From Methanocrinis alkalitolerans (GTDB lineage: Archaea > Halobacteriota > Methanosarcinia > Methanotrichales > Methanotrichaceae): 18,931 nt of DNA. Location: contig NZ_JARFPL010000042.1 in the NCBI RefSeq assembly GCF_029167205.1, forward strand, positions 1-18,931, written 5' to 3'. Positions 7,455 through 14,477 of this stretch are shown here, in pieces. The stretch's first letter is position 1. The number at the start of each line of letters is the position of its first letter. Position numbers and translations under genes: made by a program. The notes beneath the pieces are model-generated. The model searched no databases and was not told the origin of the DNA. It was given only the letters and a program-made list of their open reading frames with translations.

Positions 7455-8414
7455 CTAAACCTCTTGCCGGAGGCTCCGTTGCCTTGCGAACCTCTCCCAA
7501 TCCCAGGGCTCGTCCAAAACCCGCACATCCACCCGGTTCACCCCCGAAAGGCCCATCACCCGCCGATTGACCTGCTCTTTGAGGTGGTCTGCCAGAGGGC
7601 ACGCCTGGGAGGTGAGGACCATATTCACCTCCACCCGGTCGCCGTCAACGATGATATCCTTAATAAGACCCAGGTCCACTATGTCTATCCCCACCTCCGG
7701 GTCCAGGACGTCACGGAGCGCCTCCCGGACCTCCTCCTCTTTCGCGAGCTTCATCTTGATCATCTCCGCCTCGGGCCCCGAGAGGGATCTCTCCAGGGAG
7801 CGAACCCTCTCTTCCATCCAGTTCTGACGGTCGAGGAGCCTGCTCACCACCCGGAGCATCGGGTCCGGGAGGTTTGCATAGTTGAGGTCGGTCCTCGTCG
7901 ACGGGCACTCCGGCTCGGCTATCCTTCCCGGCACCCCCACCACCGTCGCTCCAGCCGGAACGGATCTGACCACCACCGATCCTGCCCCGATCTTCGCCCC
8001 ACTGCCGATGGTAACAGGACCCAGGACGATCGCCCCGCTCCCGATCACCACCCCGTCCTCGAGGGTGGGGTGGCGCTTCACCTTCTCCAGGCTCGTCCCC
8101 CCCAGGACCGTCCCCATGTACATCAGGACGTCGTCTCCGACCACCGCAGTCTCGCCTATTACAACCCCCATCCCGTGGTCGATGAAGAATCTCCTTCCGA
8201 TCTTCGCCCCCGGGTGGATCTCGACCCCTGTCAGAAAGCGGGATATGTGGGATAGGAGGCGGGCCGCCAAGCGGAGCCGGTGGGTCCAGAGGGCGTGAGA
8301 TATCCTATGGATCCAGATGGCGTGAAGTCCGGGATAACAGGTGAGGACCTCCCAGATCGACCTCGCGGCGGGGTCCTTCTCGAAGACGGTCTGGATATCC
8401 TCTCTTATCCTCAT
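7455..8414 (-). CDS. cysE: Serine O-acetyltransferase fused to DUF59/MIP18 domain
   Basis: The N-terminal part acetylates serine to O-acetylserine, the substrate of CysK. Residues 1-60 are the helical SAT region; 61-165 are left-handed beta-helix hexapeptides, with DHGMGVVIGE (H80) and GGTSLEKVKRHPTL typical of CysE. Residues 181-225 are a charged, probably coiled-coil linker. Residues 226-305 form a DUF59/MIP18 (SufT/PaaD-like) domain: EALRDVLDPEVGIDIVDLGL followed by the conserved Cys in TSQACP (C272). Family proteins with this domain act in Fe-S assembly or maturation. The whole is one unbroken frame, so the fusion is real in this sequence. The ATG lies 12 bases after the cysK stop with GAGG-type sequence between, so both genes are co-transcribed. 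The C-terminus (RSLRQEV) lacks the Ile tail by which ordinary CysE docks in CysK. Confidence 0.9.
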   Translation of the reverse strand: MRIREDIQTVFEKDPAARSIWEVLTCYPGLHAIWIHRISHALWTHRLRLAARLLSHISRFLTGVEIHPGAKIGRRFFIDHGMGVVIGETAVVGDDVLMYMGTVLGGTSLEKVKRHPTLEDGVVIGSGAIVLGPVTIGSGAKIGAGSVVVRSVPAGATVVGVPGRIAEPECPSTRTDLNYANLPDPMLRVVSRLLDRQNWMEERVRSLERSLSGPEAEMIKMKLAKEEEVREALRDVLDPEVGIDIVDLGLIKDIIVDGDRVEVNMVLTSQACPLADHLKEQVNRRVMGLSGVNRVDVRVLDEPWDWERFARQRSLRQEV

Positions 8415-8426
8415 CTTCCCTCGACC

Positions 8427-9356
8427 TCACATATCAAAGAGCTCTGTGGAGAGGTACCGCTCCCCGGTGTCGGGGAGTATGACGACTATCAGCTTTCCTC
8501 GGTTCTCGGGCCTGGCGGCTACAGAGAGGGCTGCCCAGGCGGCGGCACCGCAGGATATGCCCACCACCAGACCCTCCTCCTTCGCCAGCCTCCGGGCGGT
8601 GGCGAAGGCGTCTTCGTTCGTCACAGGGACGATCTCATCGACCAGGTCGAGCTTCAGGACGTCGGGGACGAATCCGGCACCGATACCCTGGATCTTGTGG
8701 GGTCCCGGCTTTCCACCCCCCAGGACCGGGGAGGCGGCCGGCTCTACGGCTATCGCCTTGAAGCCGGGCTTCCGGGACTTTATGACGTCGGCCACCCCGG
8801 TGATCGTGCCGCCGGTCCCGACCCCTGCCACCAGGATGTCCACCTTTCCGTCGGTGTCCCGCCATATCTCCTCGGCGGTGGTCTTCCGGTGGATCTCGGG
8901 ATTTGCCGGGTTTCTGAACTGCTGAGGGATGTAATAGTAGCGCGGGTCCTCAGCGAGCATCTCTTCAGCCTTCGCCACCGCCCCTTTCATCCCCAGAGGT
9001 CCGGGGGTCAGGACCAGCTCGGCGCCCAGGGCCTTCAAGAGCTTCCGCCGCTCGATCGACATAGTCTCCGGCATCACGAGGACGAGACGGTAGCCCCTGG
9101 AGGCGCAGACGAAAGCGAGGGCGATCCCGGTGTTCCCGCTCGTTGGCTCCAGGATGATGGTATCATCCTTGATATGCCCCGCCTTTTCAGCCGCCTCGAT
9201 CATGGAGACGCCTATCCTGTCTTTGACGCTCCCCAGGGGGTTGAAGCTCTCGACCTTCGCCACCACCGTGGCCTGCAGCCCCTCTGTCACCCGATTCAGC
9301 CTGACCAGGGGGGTGTTCCCGATCGTCTTGGTGATATCATCATATATCTTTGCCAT
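8427..9356 (-). CDS. cysK: O-acetylserine sulfhydrylase (cysteine synthase)
   Basis: PLP enzyme that makes cysteine from O-acetylserine and sulfide. The 309-residue product starts at the ATG at 9356 (MAKIYDDITKTIGNTPLVRL), the standard family start; an 18-codon upstream extension to 9410 is not conserved. Seen are the PLP lysine K45 in GSVKDRIG, the substrate loop TSGNTG, the phosphate-binding GTGGT, and SCGAAAW near the end. Length fits CysK. GAGGCGAG lies about ten bases upstream. It is the first gene of a two-gene unit with cysE-DUF59, and its promoter overlaps the end of the upstream binding-protein gene. CysK and CysE occur patchily in methanogens, which otherwise often make Cys on tRNA, so ancestral transfer from bacteria is plausible. 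Confidence 0.95.
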   Translation of the reverse strand: MAKIYDDITKTIGNTPLVRLNRVTEGLQATVVAKVESFNPLGSVKDRIGVSMIEAAEKAGHIKDDTIILEPTSGNTGIALAFVCASRGYRLVLVMPETMSIERRKLLKALGAELVLTPGPLGMKGAVAKAEEMLAEDPRYYYIPQQFRNPANPEIHRKTTAEEIWRDTDGKVDILVAGVGTGGTITGVADVIKSRKPGFKAIAVEPAASPVLGGGKPGPHKIQGIGAGFVPDVLKLDLVDEIVPVTNEDAFATARRLAKEEGLVVGISCGAAAWAALSVAARPENRGKLIVVILPDTGERYLSTELFDM

Positions 9357-9424
9357 ATCCGTCTCGCCTCTTTCGCCTCCCCATGATGGGCAGTCGAAAC
9401 TTCTCAGCATTTCTCATGCATTCA

Positions 9425-9453
9425 CAATTGTTAATTGAATCATCATATTTAAA
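9425..9453 (-). promoter_or_regulatory. Candidate promoter and operator of cysK-cysE
   Basis: Read on the - strand, a TATA-like TTTAAATAT (9453-9445) is followed about 15 bases later by the inverted repeat CAATT-N3-AATTG (9437-9425). This repeat overlaps the string ACAATTGTTAAT (9424-9435, + strand) that also occurs upstream of the thiF-like gene. The leader to the ATG at 9356 would be about 65 bases. The placement between TATA box and start would suit a repressor. Confidence 0.45.
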
Positions 9454-10381
9454 GATTTCCTGGATCCCGGTAGTGATCCCCCTCGGGATGGACCCGTTCA
9501 ATCGCCGTCATCTCGAATATCTCCCCGGCCTTCACCTCTCCGGGGATGGCTCCCGTCTCCTTCAATAGGGACGCAAAGGCCATGGTGGCATCGATGTACT
9601 CCCTGGAGAGGCTGGCGCAGTATTTCGGAGACAGTCGGTAAACCTCCAGGGCGAAGTCGGCGTCTATCGTCGGCGGGGCCTCTGCCACCATCCCGGCTGC
9701 AACAAGGGGCCTAGTCCTTATCAGGTTCGATGCGTCCTCGTGCCGCCTCAGGAACCCCTCCAGGAACCGGGGGGATCCCTCTATCAGCTCCTCGGTGGCA
9801 ACGATCCCATAGCTGGGATTCTTTGGCCACATCAATTCCGGTGGAAGGACGATCTCGGCGCTCAGCTTTTGGATCGCCAGGACCGCCAGGGGAGGGGTCC
9901 CGCACCCCCCCTCCACCTCGCCGTCGATCATGGCGTCGAGGATGAAGTCGGCCCAGTCGTAGTTCTTGATCTCGATCTCGTCCTCGAACCCGGCGCTTGT
10001 GACCATCTGTCGGAGGATGACGTCATGGATGGAGCCCCTCTTGGGGGTGCCTATCGACCTTCCCCGAAACTGGGAGAGAGATTCGCGAACCGTCCTTCTC
10101 TGGCGAATCCCAGCAAGCCCCACCAGGACCGTCCCCTCCATATGGCCGCCGGCGACGCATCTTATCCTCAAGCCCCTCCCGATCCCGATGATGGCTGGGG
10201 GGAGCCCGATGTACTCCAGATCCAGCTCTTCCCTTCCGAAGGCGTCGATCATGTCGGTGCCGGTGGGAAAGAGCCGCCAGGAGACCTCGACCCCCAGCTC
10301 CCCGCCGAGGTCAGATCCCTTCAGAATGAGGCTAGTGTGATAGAGGGTGCTTAGGTAGCCGATCCTGATCTCTTCCGTCAT
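9449..10381 (-). CDS. Substrate-binding-protein-fold protein without signal peptide
   Basis: 310-residue protein resembling the NMT1/SsuA/TauA group of solute-binding proteins: it starts IRIGYLSTLYHTSLIL, then has TDMIDAFGREELDLEYIGLPPA (typical beta-alpha segment), a GRSIGTPKRGSIHDVILR segment and a WADFILDAMIDGEVEGG segment. There is no signal peptide or lipobox: the mature-like fold begins at residue 5. No permease or ATPase gene is near. It could be a cytoplasmic enzyme of this fold (as MqnA/MqnD or THI5-like proteins are) or an orphan binding protein; the ligand is unknown. The ATG at 10381 has no ribosome-binding site, and a TATA-like TCATATATCA centred about 25 bases upstream suggests a leaderless mRNA. 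The nearby cysK gene is on the same strand, but a sulfur role is only a guess. Confidence 0.7.
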   Translation of the reverse strand: MTEEIRIGYLSTLYHTSLILKGSDLGGELGVEVSWRLFPTGTDMIDAFGREELDLEYIGLPPAIIGIGRGLRIRCVAGGHMEGTVLVGLAGIRQRRTVRESLSQFRGRSIGTPKRGSIHDVILRQMVTSAGFEDEIEIKNYDWADFILDAMIDGEVEGGCGTPPLAVLAIQKLSAEIVLPPELMWPKNPSYGIVATEELIEGSPRFLEGFLRRHEDASNLIRTRPLVAAGMVAEAPPTIDADFALEVYRLSPKYCASLSREYIDATMAFASLLKETGAIPGEVKAGEIFEMTAIERVHPEGDHYRDPGNL

Positions 10382-10401
10382 GCCGATAAATTATCTCGAT
10401 T

Positions 10402-10434
10402 ATGATATATGAGGTGATGGAGACTGTCATCACC
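10402..10434 (-). promoter_or_regulatory. TATA box and inverted-repeat operator in divergent promoter
   Basis: On the - strand a TATA-like ATATATCAT (10410-10402) sits about 25 bases before the ATG at 10381. Directly upstream is a perfect inverted repeat GGTGATG-N8-CATCACC (10413-10419 and 10428-10434). It overlaps the position of the BRE element and lies in the 118-base region shared with the divergent PPC-domain gene, so a regulator could act on both. A second TATA-like element, CAATATAGT near 10441, could serve the + strand gene. Confidence 0.45.
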
Positions 10435-10499
10435 AGAAAACAATATAGTATCGCAAGCTTGTATATCGATCATGAACTCTGGCGGCACCTTCAGGGAGA

Positions 10500-11105
10500 A
10501 TGTCTCAAAGAGGGTCAGGGAGGTGGCGAGGCCTAGGGAGGGGGCTAGGCGTCGTCGCCACTTTCTTCGACGACAGGGGAAGGGTGATAGTCCAGTCGCC
10601 GCCTGCATACTGCCCCATCTGCGCCGTGGAGATAGGGGCGGGCCGGGATCCAGGTCTCGCCGAGAAGATTAGGGCTGCCCTCCGGGCGGAGTCCGAAAGC
10701 CTGGAGCCGATCTCAGGATACATCCTTGCCATATCCTTCCCTGACCTCGACTGCGACGAGGAGCCGAACGACTCCCCCGAGGAGGCCCTGGATATCGGCG
10801 TCCTGACCTCAGGCGTCGAGTTGACCATATCTGGCTGCATCCTTCCCGGAGGCGACGTCGACTACTACGCCGTCGTCGTCGAGGAGCCCCTGGATGTGGT
10901 CGTCGAGACCTCCGGCAGTGGAGACGGCGACTCGGTCATCAGCCTCTACGATGGCGAGAAAGAGGAGATCGCAAGAGACGACGACGGCGGGGAGGGGACC
11001 TGGTCCAAGATCGCTGAGCTGCTGGAGCCGGGTGCCTACTATCTCAAGGTCGAGGCCTACGGGGGAGGCACCATCACGTACGATCTCTCGGTGGCGCAAG
11101 CTTAA
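10500..11105 (+). CDS. PPC-domain protein of unknown function
   Basis: 201 residues. The C-terminal part (about 90-200) resembles the bacterial pre-peptidase C-terminal (PPC) domain: GDVDYYAVVVEEPLDVVVET, SLYDGEKEEIARDDDGG, LEPGAYYLKVEAYGGG, a beta-sandwich with acidic, possibly calcium-binding loops. The N-terminal part is basic (MSQRGSGRWRGLGRG) and then has a CPIC pair (C38, C41) and a helical stretch. PPC domains are normally exported, but no signal peptide is seen here. The frame is closed by a stop at 10473-10475, so the start must be after that; the ATG at 10500 has only GGGAGA two bases before it, a poor site, and the N-terminus is uncertain. The missing signal could mean a truncated or frameshifted gene. 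Function is unknown. Confidence 0.6.
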   Translation: MSQRGSGRWRGLGRGLGVVATFFDDRGRVIVQSPPAYCPICAVEIGAGRDPGLAEKIRAALRAESESLEPISGYILAISFPDLDCDEEPNDSPEEALDIGVLTSGVELTISGCILPGGDVDYYAVVVEEPLDVVVETSGSGDGDSVISLYDGEKEEIARDDDGGEGTWSKIAELLEPGAYYLKVEAYGGGTITYDLSVAQA

Positions 11106-11111
11106 ATCGAG

Positions 11112-11296
11112 TCCGGTGAGCCGGAAGGAAGCTGAATATCCGAAGATGGAAGGATAGGACGGAAGAAGGATGCGGCGAAGAAGTCCGTAACGGTCTGAAG
11201 CCGGCGGCCGAGAGGGGCAAACCGCGCTCATAATTTCCGCCGCTCTCCGCCCCATTTTTGTTCCCCCCTTATCTCCCTCCGGCCCCTCCTTTTTTT
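11112..11296 (+). terminator. Hairpin and T-rich tracts after PPC gene
   Basis: Just after the stop, TCCGG-TGAG-CCGGA (11112-11125) forms a short hairpin. Further on, a pyrimidine-rich stretch contains T5 (around 11258) and T7 (11290-11296) runs that could end transcription on the + strand in the archaeal manner, before the convergent Gate-domain gene ends at 11308. The rest of the 202-base gap shows nothing coding. Confidence 0.35.
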
Positions 11297-11307
11297 CCGC
11301 CTCATCC

Positions 11308-12426
11308 TCACCAGAATATCATCACCCCGAAGGCGACGGAGAGCATGATAAGGTTTCGCAGGCCCGTCGAGCAGATCACAAGCTGCGTCCCTATCCGAGG
11401 GCCGAAGATCCCGGCGTGGGAGGGGATCAGCCACCTGGCGGCCCATGCGGCGCTGGTGATGACATTTCCGATCATGAGGGTTACGACGACCTCCTTTCCC
11501 GAGATCTCCTCCGCCGCCAGAAGGCCGCCGGCGACGGTGTAGGCGGCGACGTACCCCGCGAACTGGGCGGCTATGATCCCGAGCCCCGCCGCCGGGATGG
11601 GGAGGTATCCTCTGATCCCGCTGAGGTGGAGGGCGAGGAGGTCGAAGGCCCCGACCTGGATGAGGACCGATACCATGAACATGATCGCCGTCGTCATCTT
11701 CGCGACCCTCACCACCTTGGGCCTTGCGGCCCGCCAGCTTCGCTTCAGCCCCTCTTTCATCGGCGGTCGATCCGCCCTCGCCGCCTCGCCCCTTCTTTCG
11801 ACGATGGAGAGGGGGGAGGTGGCGTCTTGGGTCCTCTCTCCTGCGGCCTTTGCCGGGGCTTTCCTCGAATCCTCTCCTGCGTCTCCCCCTGAATCCTCTC
11901 CTGTGGCCTCCCCCGAATCTTCTCCTGCAGCATCCTCTGGGGCCTCCCCTGGTGAGCTTCCCCTATCTCCGTCCAGGAGGAGGCGGCCTGCCATCATCAC
12001 CACGGAGGTCTTCAAGAGCCCCACCAGCATCAGAAGGCCGAAGTAGACGAGGCCGGTGAACCCCAGCAGCGGTATCAGGACCGGGAGGAGGGATCTCCAG
12101 TGCATGGTGGTGGCGGGAAAGGAGTTGACCAGGGAGGCGACGAAGAGCTCCCTCTTCTCGATGAGCCCATCTCTGTAGAAGCCGGCGAGCATCGAGTTTG
12201 CGGACGCCGCCGAGAAGAAGGCGAGGATGAAGCTCGCCCCGGCGGCGTCGCTGAGGTGGGAGAACCTGGTTATGGGCCTTGCGATGAAGGCGATCCTCTC
12301 CGCCGCGTCGTAGACCATGATCAGCTCGGCGAGGACGAGCCCCAGGACTATCGGCGGCAGGGACTTGGAGAGGATGGCGAAGGATGTGGCCGTCGATTCG
12401 ATGAGGATCCCAGTTATATCCGTCAT
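11308..12426 (-). CDS. Gate (nucleoside-recognition) domain membrane protein
   Basis: 372-residue integral membrane protein. Helices lie at about 18-38, 62-82, 112-150, and several from 243 to the end. Segments such as FSHLSDAAGASFILAFFSAASANSML and GNVITSAAWAARW fit the Gate/nucleoside-recognition family of putative transporters; the substrate is unknown. Residues about 152-235 form a large hydrophilic loop rich in Glu, Asp, Gly and Ala, with an eight-residue repeat (GEDSGEAT, GEDSGGDA, GEDSRKAP) produced by a 24-base DNA repeat. The loop splits the protein into two halves, which supports an internal duplication of the Gate type. GGAGG lies three bases before the ATG, and a TATA-like TACTTAATAAT lies about 27 bases upstream. 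It is divergent from aroB'. Confidence 0.65.
   Translation of the reverse strand: MTDITGILIESTATSFAILSKSLPPIVLGLVLAELIMVYDAAERIAFIARPITRFSHLSDAAGASFILAFFSAASANSMLAGFYRDGLIEKRELFVASLVNSFPATTMHWRSLLPVLIPLLGFTGLVYFGLLMLVGLLKTSVVMMAGRLLLDGDRGSSPGEAPEDAAGEDSGEATGEDSGGDAGEDSRKAPAKAAGERTQDATSPLSIVERRGEAARADRPPMKEGLKRSWRAARPKVVRVAKMTTAIMFMVSVLIQVGAFDLLALHLSGIRGYLPIPAAGLGIIAAQFAGYVAAYTVAGGLLAAEEISGKEVVVTLMIGNVITSAAWAARWLIPSHAGIFGPRIGTQLVICSTGLRNLIMLSVAFGVMIFW
11866..11937. repeat. Three 24-base tandem repeats inside Gate-domain gene
   Basis: Three imperfect copies with a 24-base period; the marker GAAT recurs at 11867, 11891 and 11915, each followed by CNTCTCCTG. They keep the reading frame and encode the acidic eight-residue repeat of the cytoplasmic or external loop. 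A more degenerate copy follows toward 11960. Confidence 0.75.
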
Positions 12427-12451
12427 TGTCCTCCATCATCGGCGGGACCCA

Positions 12452-12484
12452 TTATTAAGTAATACGGATGAATCGACGATTCAT
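12452..12484. promoter_or_regulatory. Perfect 17-base operator-like palindrome in divergent promoter
   Basis: ATGAATCG-A-CGATTCAT (12468-12484) is a perfect inverted repeat of eight-base arms. It lies between the Gate-domain gene (- strand) and aroB' (+ strand), beside an AT-rich TATA-like stretch ATTATTAAGTAAT (12451-12463) that would serve the - strand gene. The size and symmetry suit a dimeric helix-turn-helix regulator. It contains the ATG of a longer but unsupported start for aroB'. Confidence 0.55.
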
Positions 12485-12566
12485 AACCTTTCTTCTGGGG
12501 ATCGGGATGGAGGGGATAGGCAGGTCTCCAAAAGAAATTAGTAACCATAGCCCCCCTCCCGTCACC

Positions 12567-13691
12567 ATGAAAGAGAAGTGGCTCATGGCCGTCGGGGGCT
12601 CCTGGGATGAGATCAAGCCGCGAATCACCACCGCCCTCGAGTCCGGGTTCGACTGTGTTGTAGTAAGGCAGGAAGACGTCGAGCGGGTGAGAAGGCTCGG
12701 GGATATAAAGGTGGCGTCCTTCGGAAACGAGCGGGGCGAGGAGGACATCCTGATAATAGGCCGCGGCGGCGAAGGGAACGGCTCGGCACCCCTCCCCGAG
12801 GACTTCGGCGCGTCCCTGGACATAAGCCTCGCCAGGGCCGCGGAGGGGACGGTGGCCGGCTACGTCGAGATCAGGGGCAAGAGGTACGAGGAGTTCGCGG
12901 TGGAGCTGGGAAAGAACGTCGATTACCTCGTTGTCGTCGGCAAAGACTGGAAGGTGATCCCCCTGGAGAATATGATCGCAGGCCTCCAGGGCGAGGAGGT
13001 CAGGATCATCAGCGGGGTCAAGACCGCCGAGGAGGCGGAGGTGGACCTTGCGACCCTGGAGAAGGGGGCTGACGGGGTCCTCCTCGATACTTCGGACCTC
13101 TCGGAGATCAAAAAGGTCCAGAAGGCGGTCGAGAAGGCGGGGATGGCGAGGCTCGACCTCGTCCCTGCAGAGATCACCCTCGTCAGGCCCGTCGGTATGG
13201 GGGACCGGGTCTGCGTCGATACCTGCACCATGATGCGCCCCGGAGAGGGGATGCTCGTCGGCTCCCAGTCGAAGGCCGCCTTCCTCGTCCATAGCGAGTC
13301 GGAGGAGAGCTCTTACGTCGCGGCCCGACCCTTCCGGGTGAACGCCGGGGCGGTCCACGCCTACGTCAAGGTCGGGGAGAAGACCCGCTACCTCTCGGAG
13401 CTAAAGGCCGGCGATGAGGTGACCATCGTCGACGACGAGGGGATGACCGCCACCGCCGTCGTCGGGAGGGTGAAGATCGAGAAGCGGCCACTTATGCTCA
13501 TCGAGGCTGAGGTGGATGGGATGAAGATCTCCACCATCCTCCAGAACGCCGAGACGATCAAGCTGGTGGGCGAAGACGGCGCCGCAAAGTCGGTGACCGA
13601 CCTTCGTGCTGGGGATAGAGTCCTCGTCCACGTCGAGGGGAAGGCTCGCCACTTCGGTATGGAGATCGAGGAGAGCATCCTCGAGAGATGA
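12567..13691 (+). CDS. aroB': 3-dehydroquinate synthase II (archaeal AroB')
   Basis: Converts 2-amino-3,7-dideoxy-D-threo-hept-6-ulosonate to 3-dehydroquinate with NAD+, the archaeal entry to the shikimate pathway that avoids DAHP. The 374 residues begin MKEKWLMAVGGSWDEIKPRI; further landmarks are YLVVVGKDWKVIPLENMIAGLQ, LEKGADGVLLDT, GDRVCVDTCTMMRPGEGMLVGSQSKAAFLVHSE and RPFRVNAGAVHAYV, all typical of DHQ synthase II. The ATG at 12567 is chosen over 12468 because the first 33 residues of the longer frame are not family-like and cover an operator-like palindrome. There is no ribosome-binding site; AAATTAGTA at 12534-12542 is placed about 28 bases upstream as a TATA box, so a leaderless mRNA is likely. 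aroD follows 33 bases downstream. Confidence 0.93.
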   Translation: MKEKWLMAVGGSWDEIKPRITTALESGFDCVVVRQEDVERVRRLGDIKVASFGNERGEEDILIIGRGGEGNGSAPLPEDFGASLDISLARAAEGTVAGYVEIRGKRYEEFAVELGKNVDYLVVVGKDWKVIPLENMIAGLQGEEVRIISGVKTAEEAEVDLATLEKGADGVLLDTSDLSEIKKVQKAVEKAGMARLDLVPAEITLVRPVGMGDRVCVDTCTMMRPGEGMLVGSQSKAAFLVHSESEESSYVAARPFRVNAGAVHAYVKVGEKTRYLSELKAGDEVTIVDDEGMTATAVVGRVKIEKRPLMLIEAEVDGMKISTILQNAETIKLVGEDGAAKSVTDLRAGDRVLVHVEGKARHFGMEIEESILER

Positions 13692-13700
13692 TTTGTTCAG

Positions 13701-13712
13701 ACCTTTAAAGGT
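13701..13712. promoter_or_regulatory. 12-base palindrome between aroB' and aroD
   Basis: ACCTTTAAAGGT is a perfect palindrome in the 33-base gap between the two genes. It contains TTTAAA and AAAGGT and may be part of a secondary promoter or the ribosome-binding region of aroD; a chance palindrome is equally possible. Confidence 0.3.
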
Positions 13713-13724
13713 GGGATATATCTG

Positions 13725-14477
13725 GTGGAGAAGACGGAGCCGGAGTTGGACGCCGGGAAGGTGAAGGGGTTTATGGGGAGAAAGAGGACCCTCGTCTTCG
13801 ACGGCCTGAAGATCGAGGCTCCGGCGGTGGTGGCGGTCCTGAGCGGATCGGCGGCGGAGCGGGACGCCTCGGCGGCGGAAGGGCTCGGGGCAGACCTGGT
13901 GGAGGTGAGGCTCGACCTCGTCCCCGGCGATACCATAGGGGCGATCAGAAAGGTCCGGGAGGCGACGGCCCTGCCCATCATCGCCACCAACAGGATCGCC
14001 GAGGAAGGCGGAGCCTTCCGGGGCGGGGAGGATGAGAGGATCGAGATCCTGGCGGAGGCCTCGGCCTGGGCGGACCTGGTGGACGTGGAGTTTATGGCTG
14101 GGGGGCGGAACCGGCTGATGGAGATGGTGGACAGGCCCCTGATAATCTCTTACCACGACTTCGAAGGGATGCCCACCCTAGAAGCGACGAGGTCGATCTT
14201 GGCGGAGATCTTCGGTTGCGGTGCCGATATCGCCAAGATAGCCCTAACCCCCGCCACCCTAAAAGACTGCCTAGGCCTTCTTCAGATCGTCCATGAGACG
14301 GAGCGCCCCCTCACTTTGATGGGGATGGGGGATCTTGGAAAGCACCTGCGGGCCGTCGCCCCGGTATACGGCTCGGTCCTCACCTACGGCTACGTAGGAA
14401 CGGCTACAGCCCCCGGCCAGATCCCGGTGGAAGCGCTGAGATGGGTCCTGGACGCCCTCGTCGCCGAAGATCGTTGA
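13725..14477 (+). CDS. aroD: 3-dehydroquinate dehydratase, type I
   Basis: Dehydrates 3-dehydroquinate to 3-dehydroshikimate through a Schiff base. The sequence has the type I landmarks EVRLDLVPGD, the catalytic His H144 in ISYHDFEG, the Schiff-base Lys K171 in ADIAKIAL and the C-terminal GYVGTATAPGQIP, in a TIM-barrel order. Starting at the GTG at 13725, preceded by AAGGTGGG about ten bases upstream, gives 250 residues. An ATG at 13773 with AAGGGG close by would give 234 residues and remains possible, because the first residues are not conserved. It follows aroB' directly and acts on its product, a pairing common in methanogens. aroE is not next to it. Confidence 0.93.
   Translation: MEKTEPELDAGKVKGFMGRKRTLVFDGLKIEAPAVVAVLSGSAAERDASAAEGLGADLVEVRLDLVPGDTIGAIRKVREATALPIIATNRIAEEGGAFRGGEDERIEILAEASAWADLVDVEFMAGGRNRLMEMVDRPLIISYHDFEGMPTLEATRSILAEIFGCGADIAKIALTPATLKDCLGLLQIVHETERPLTLMGMGDLGKHLRAVAPVYGSVLTYGYVGTATAPGQIPVEALRWVLDALVAEDR

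Noticed and set aside
7443..9386. Long + strand frames opposite cysE-DUF59 and cysK
   Set aside because: Rich in Pro, His, Arg and Gly as expected of antisense frames in GC-rich genes; the - strand genes have clear motifs.
12468..12566. Longer start for aroB' at 12468
   Set aside because: The extra 33 residues are not family-like and the ATG lies within a perfect palindrome; the ATG at 12567 matches the family start and has a TATA-like box at a leaderless distance.
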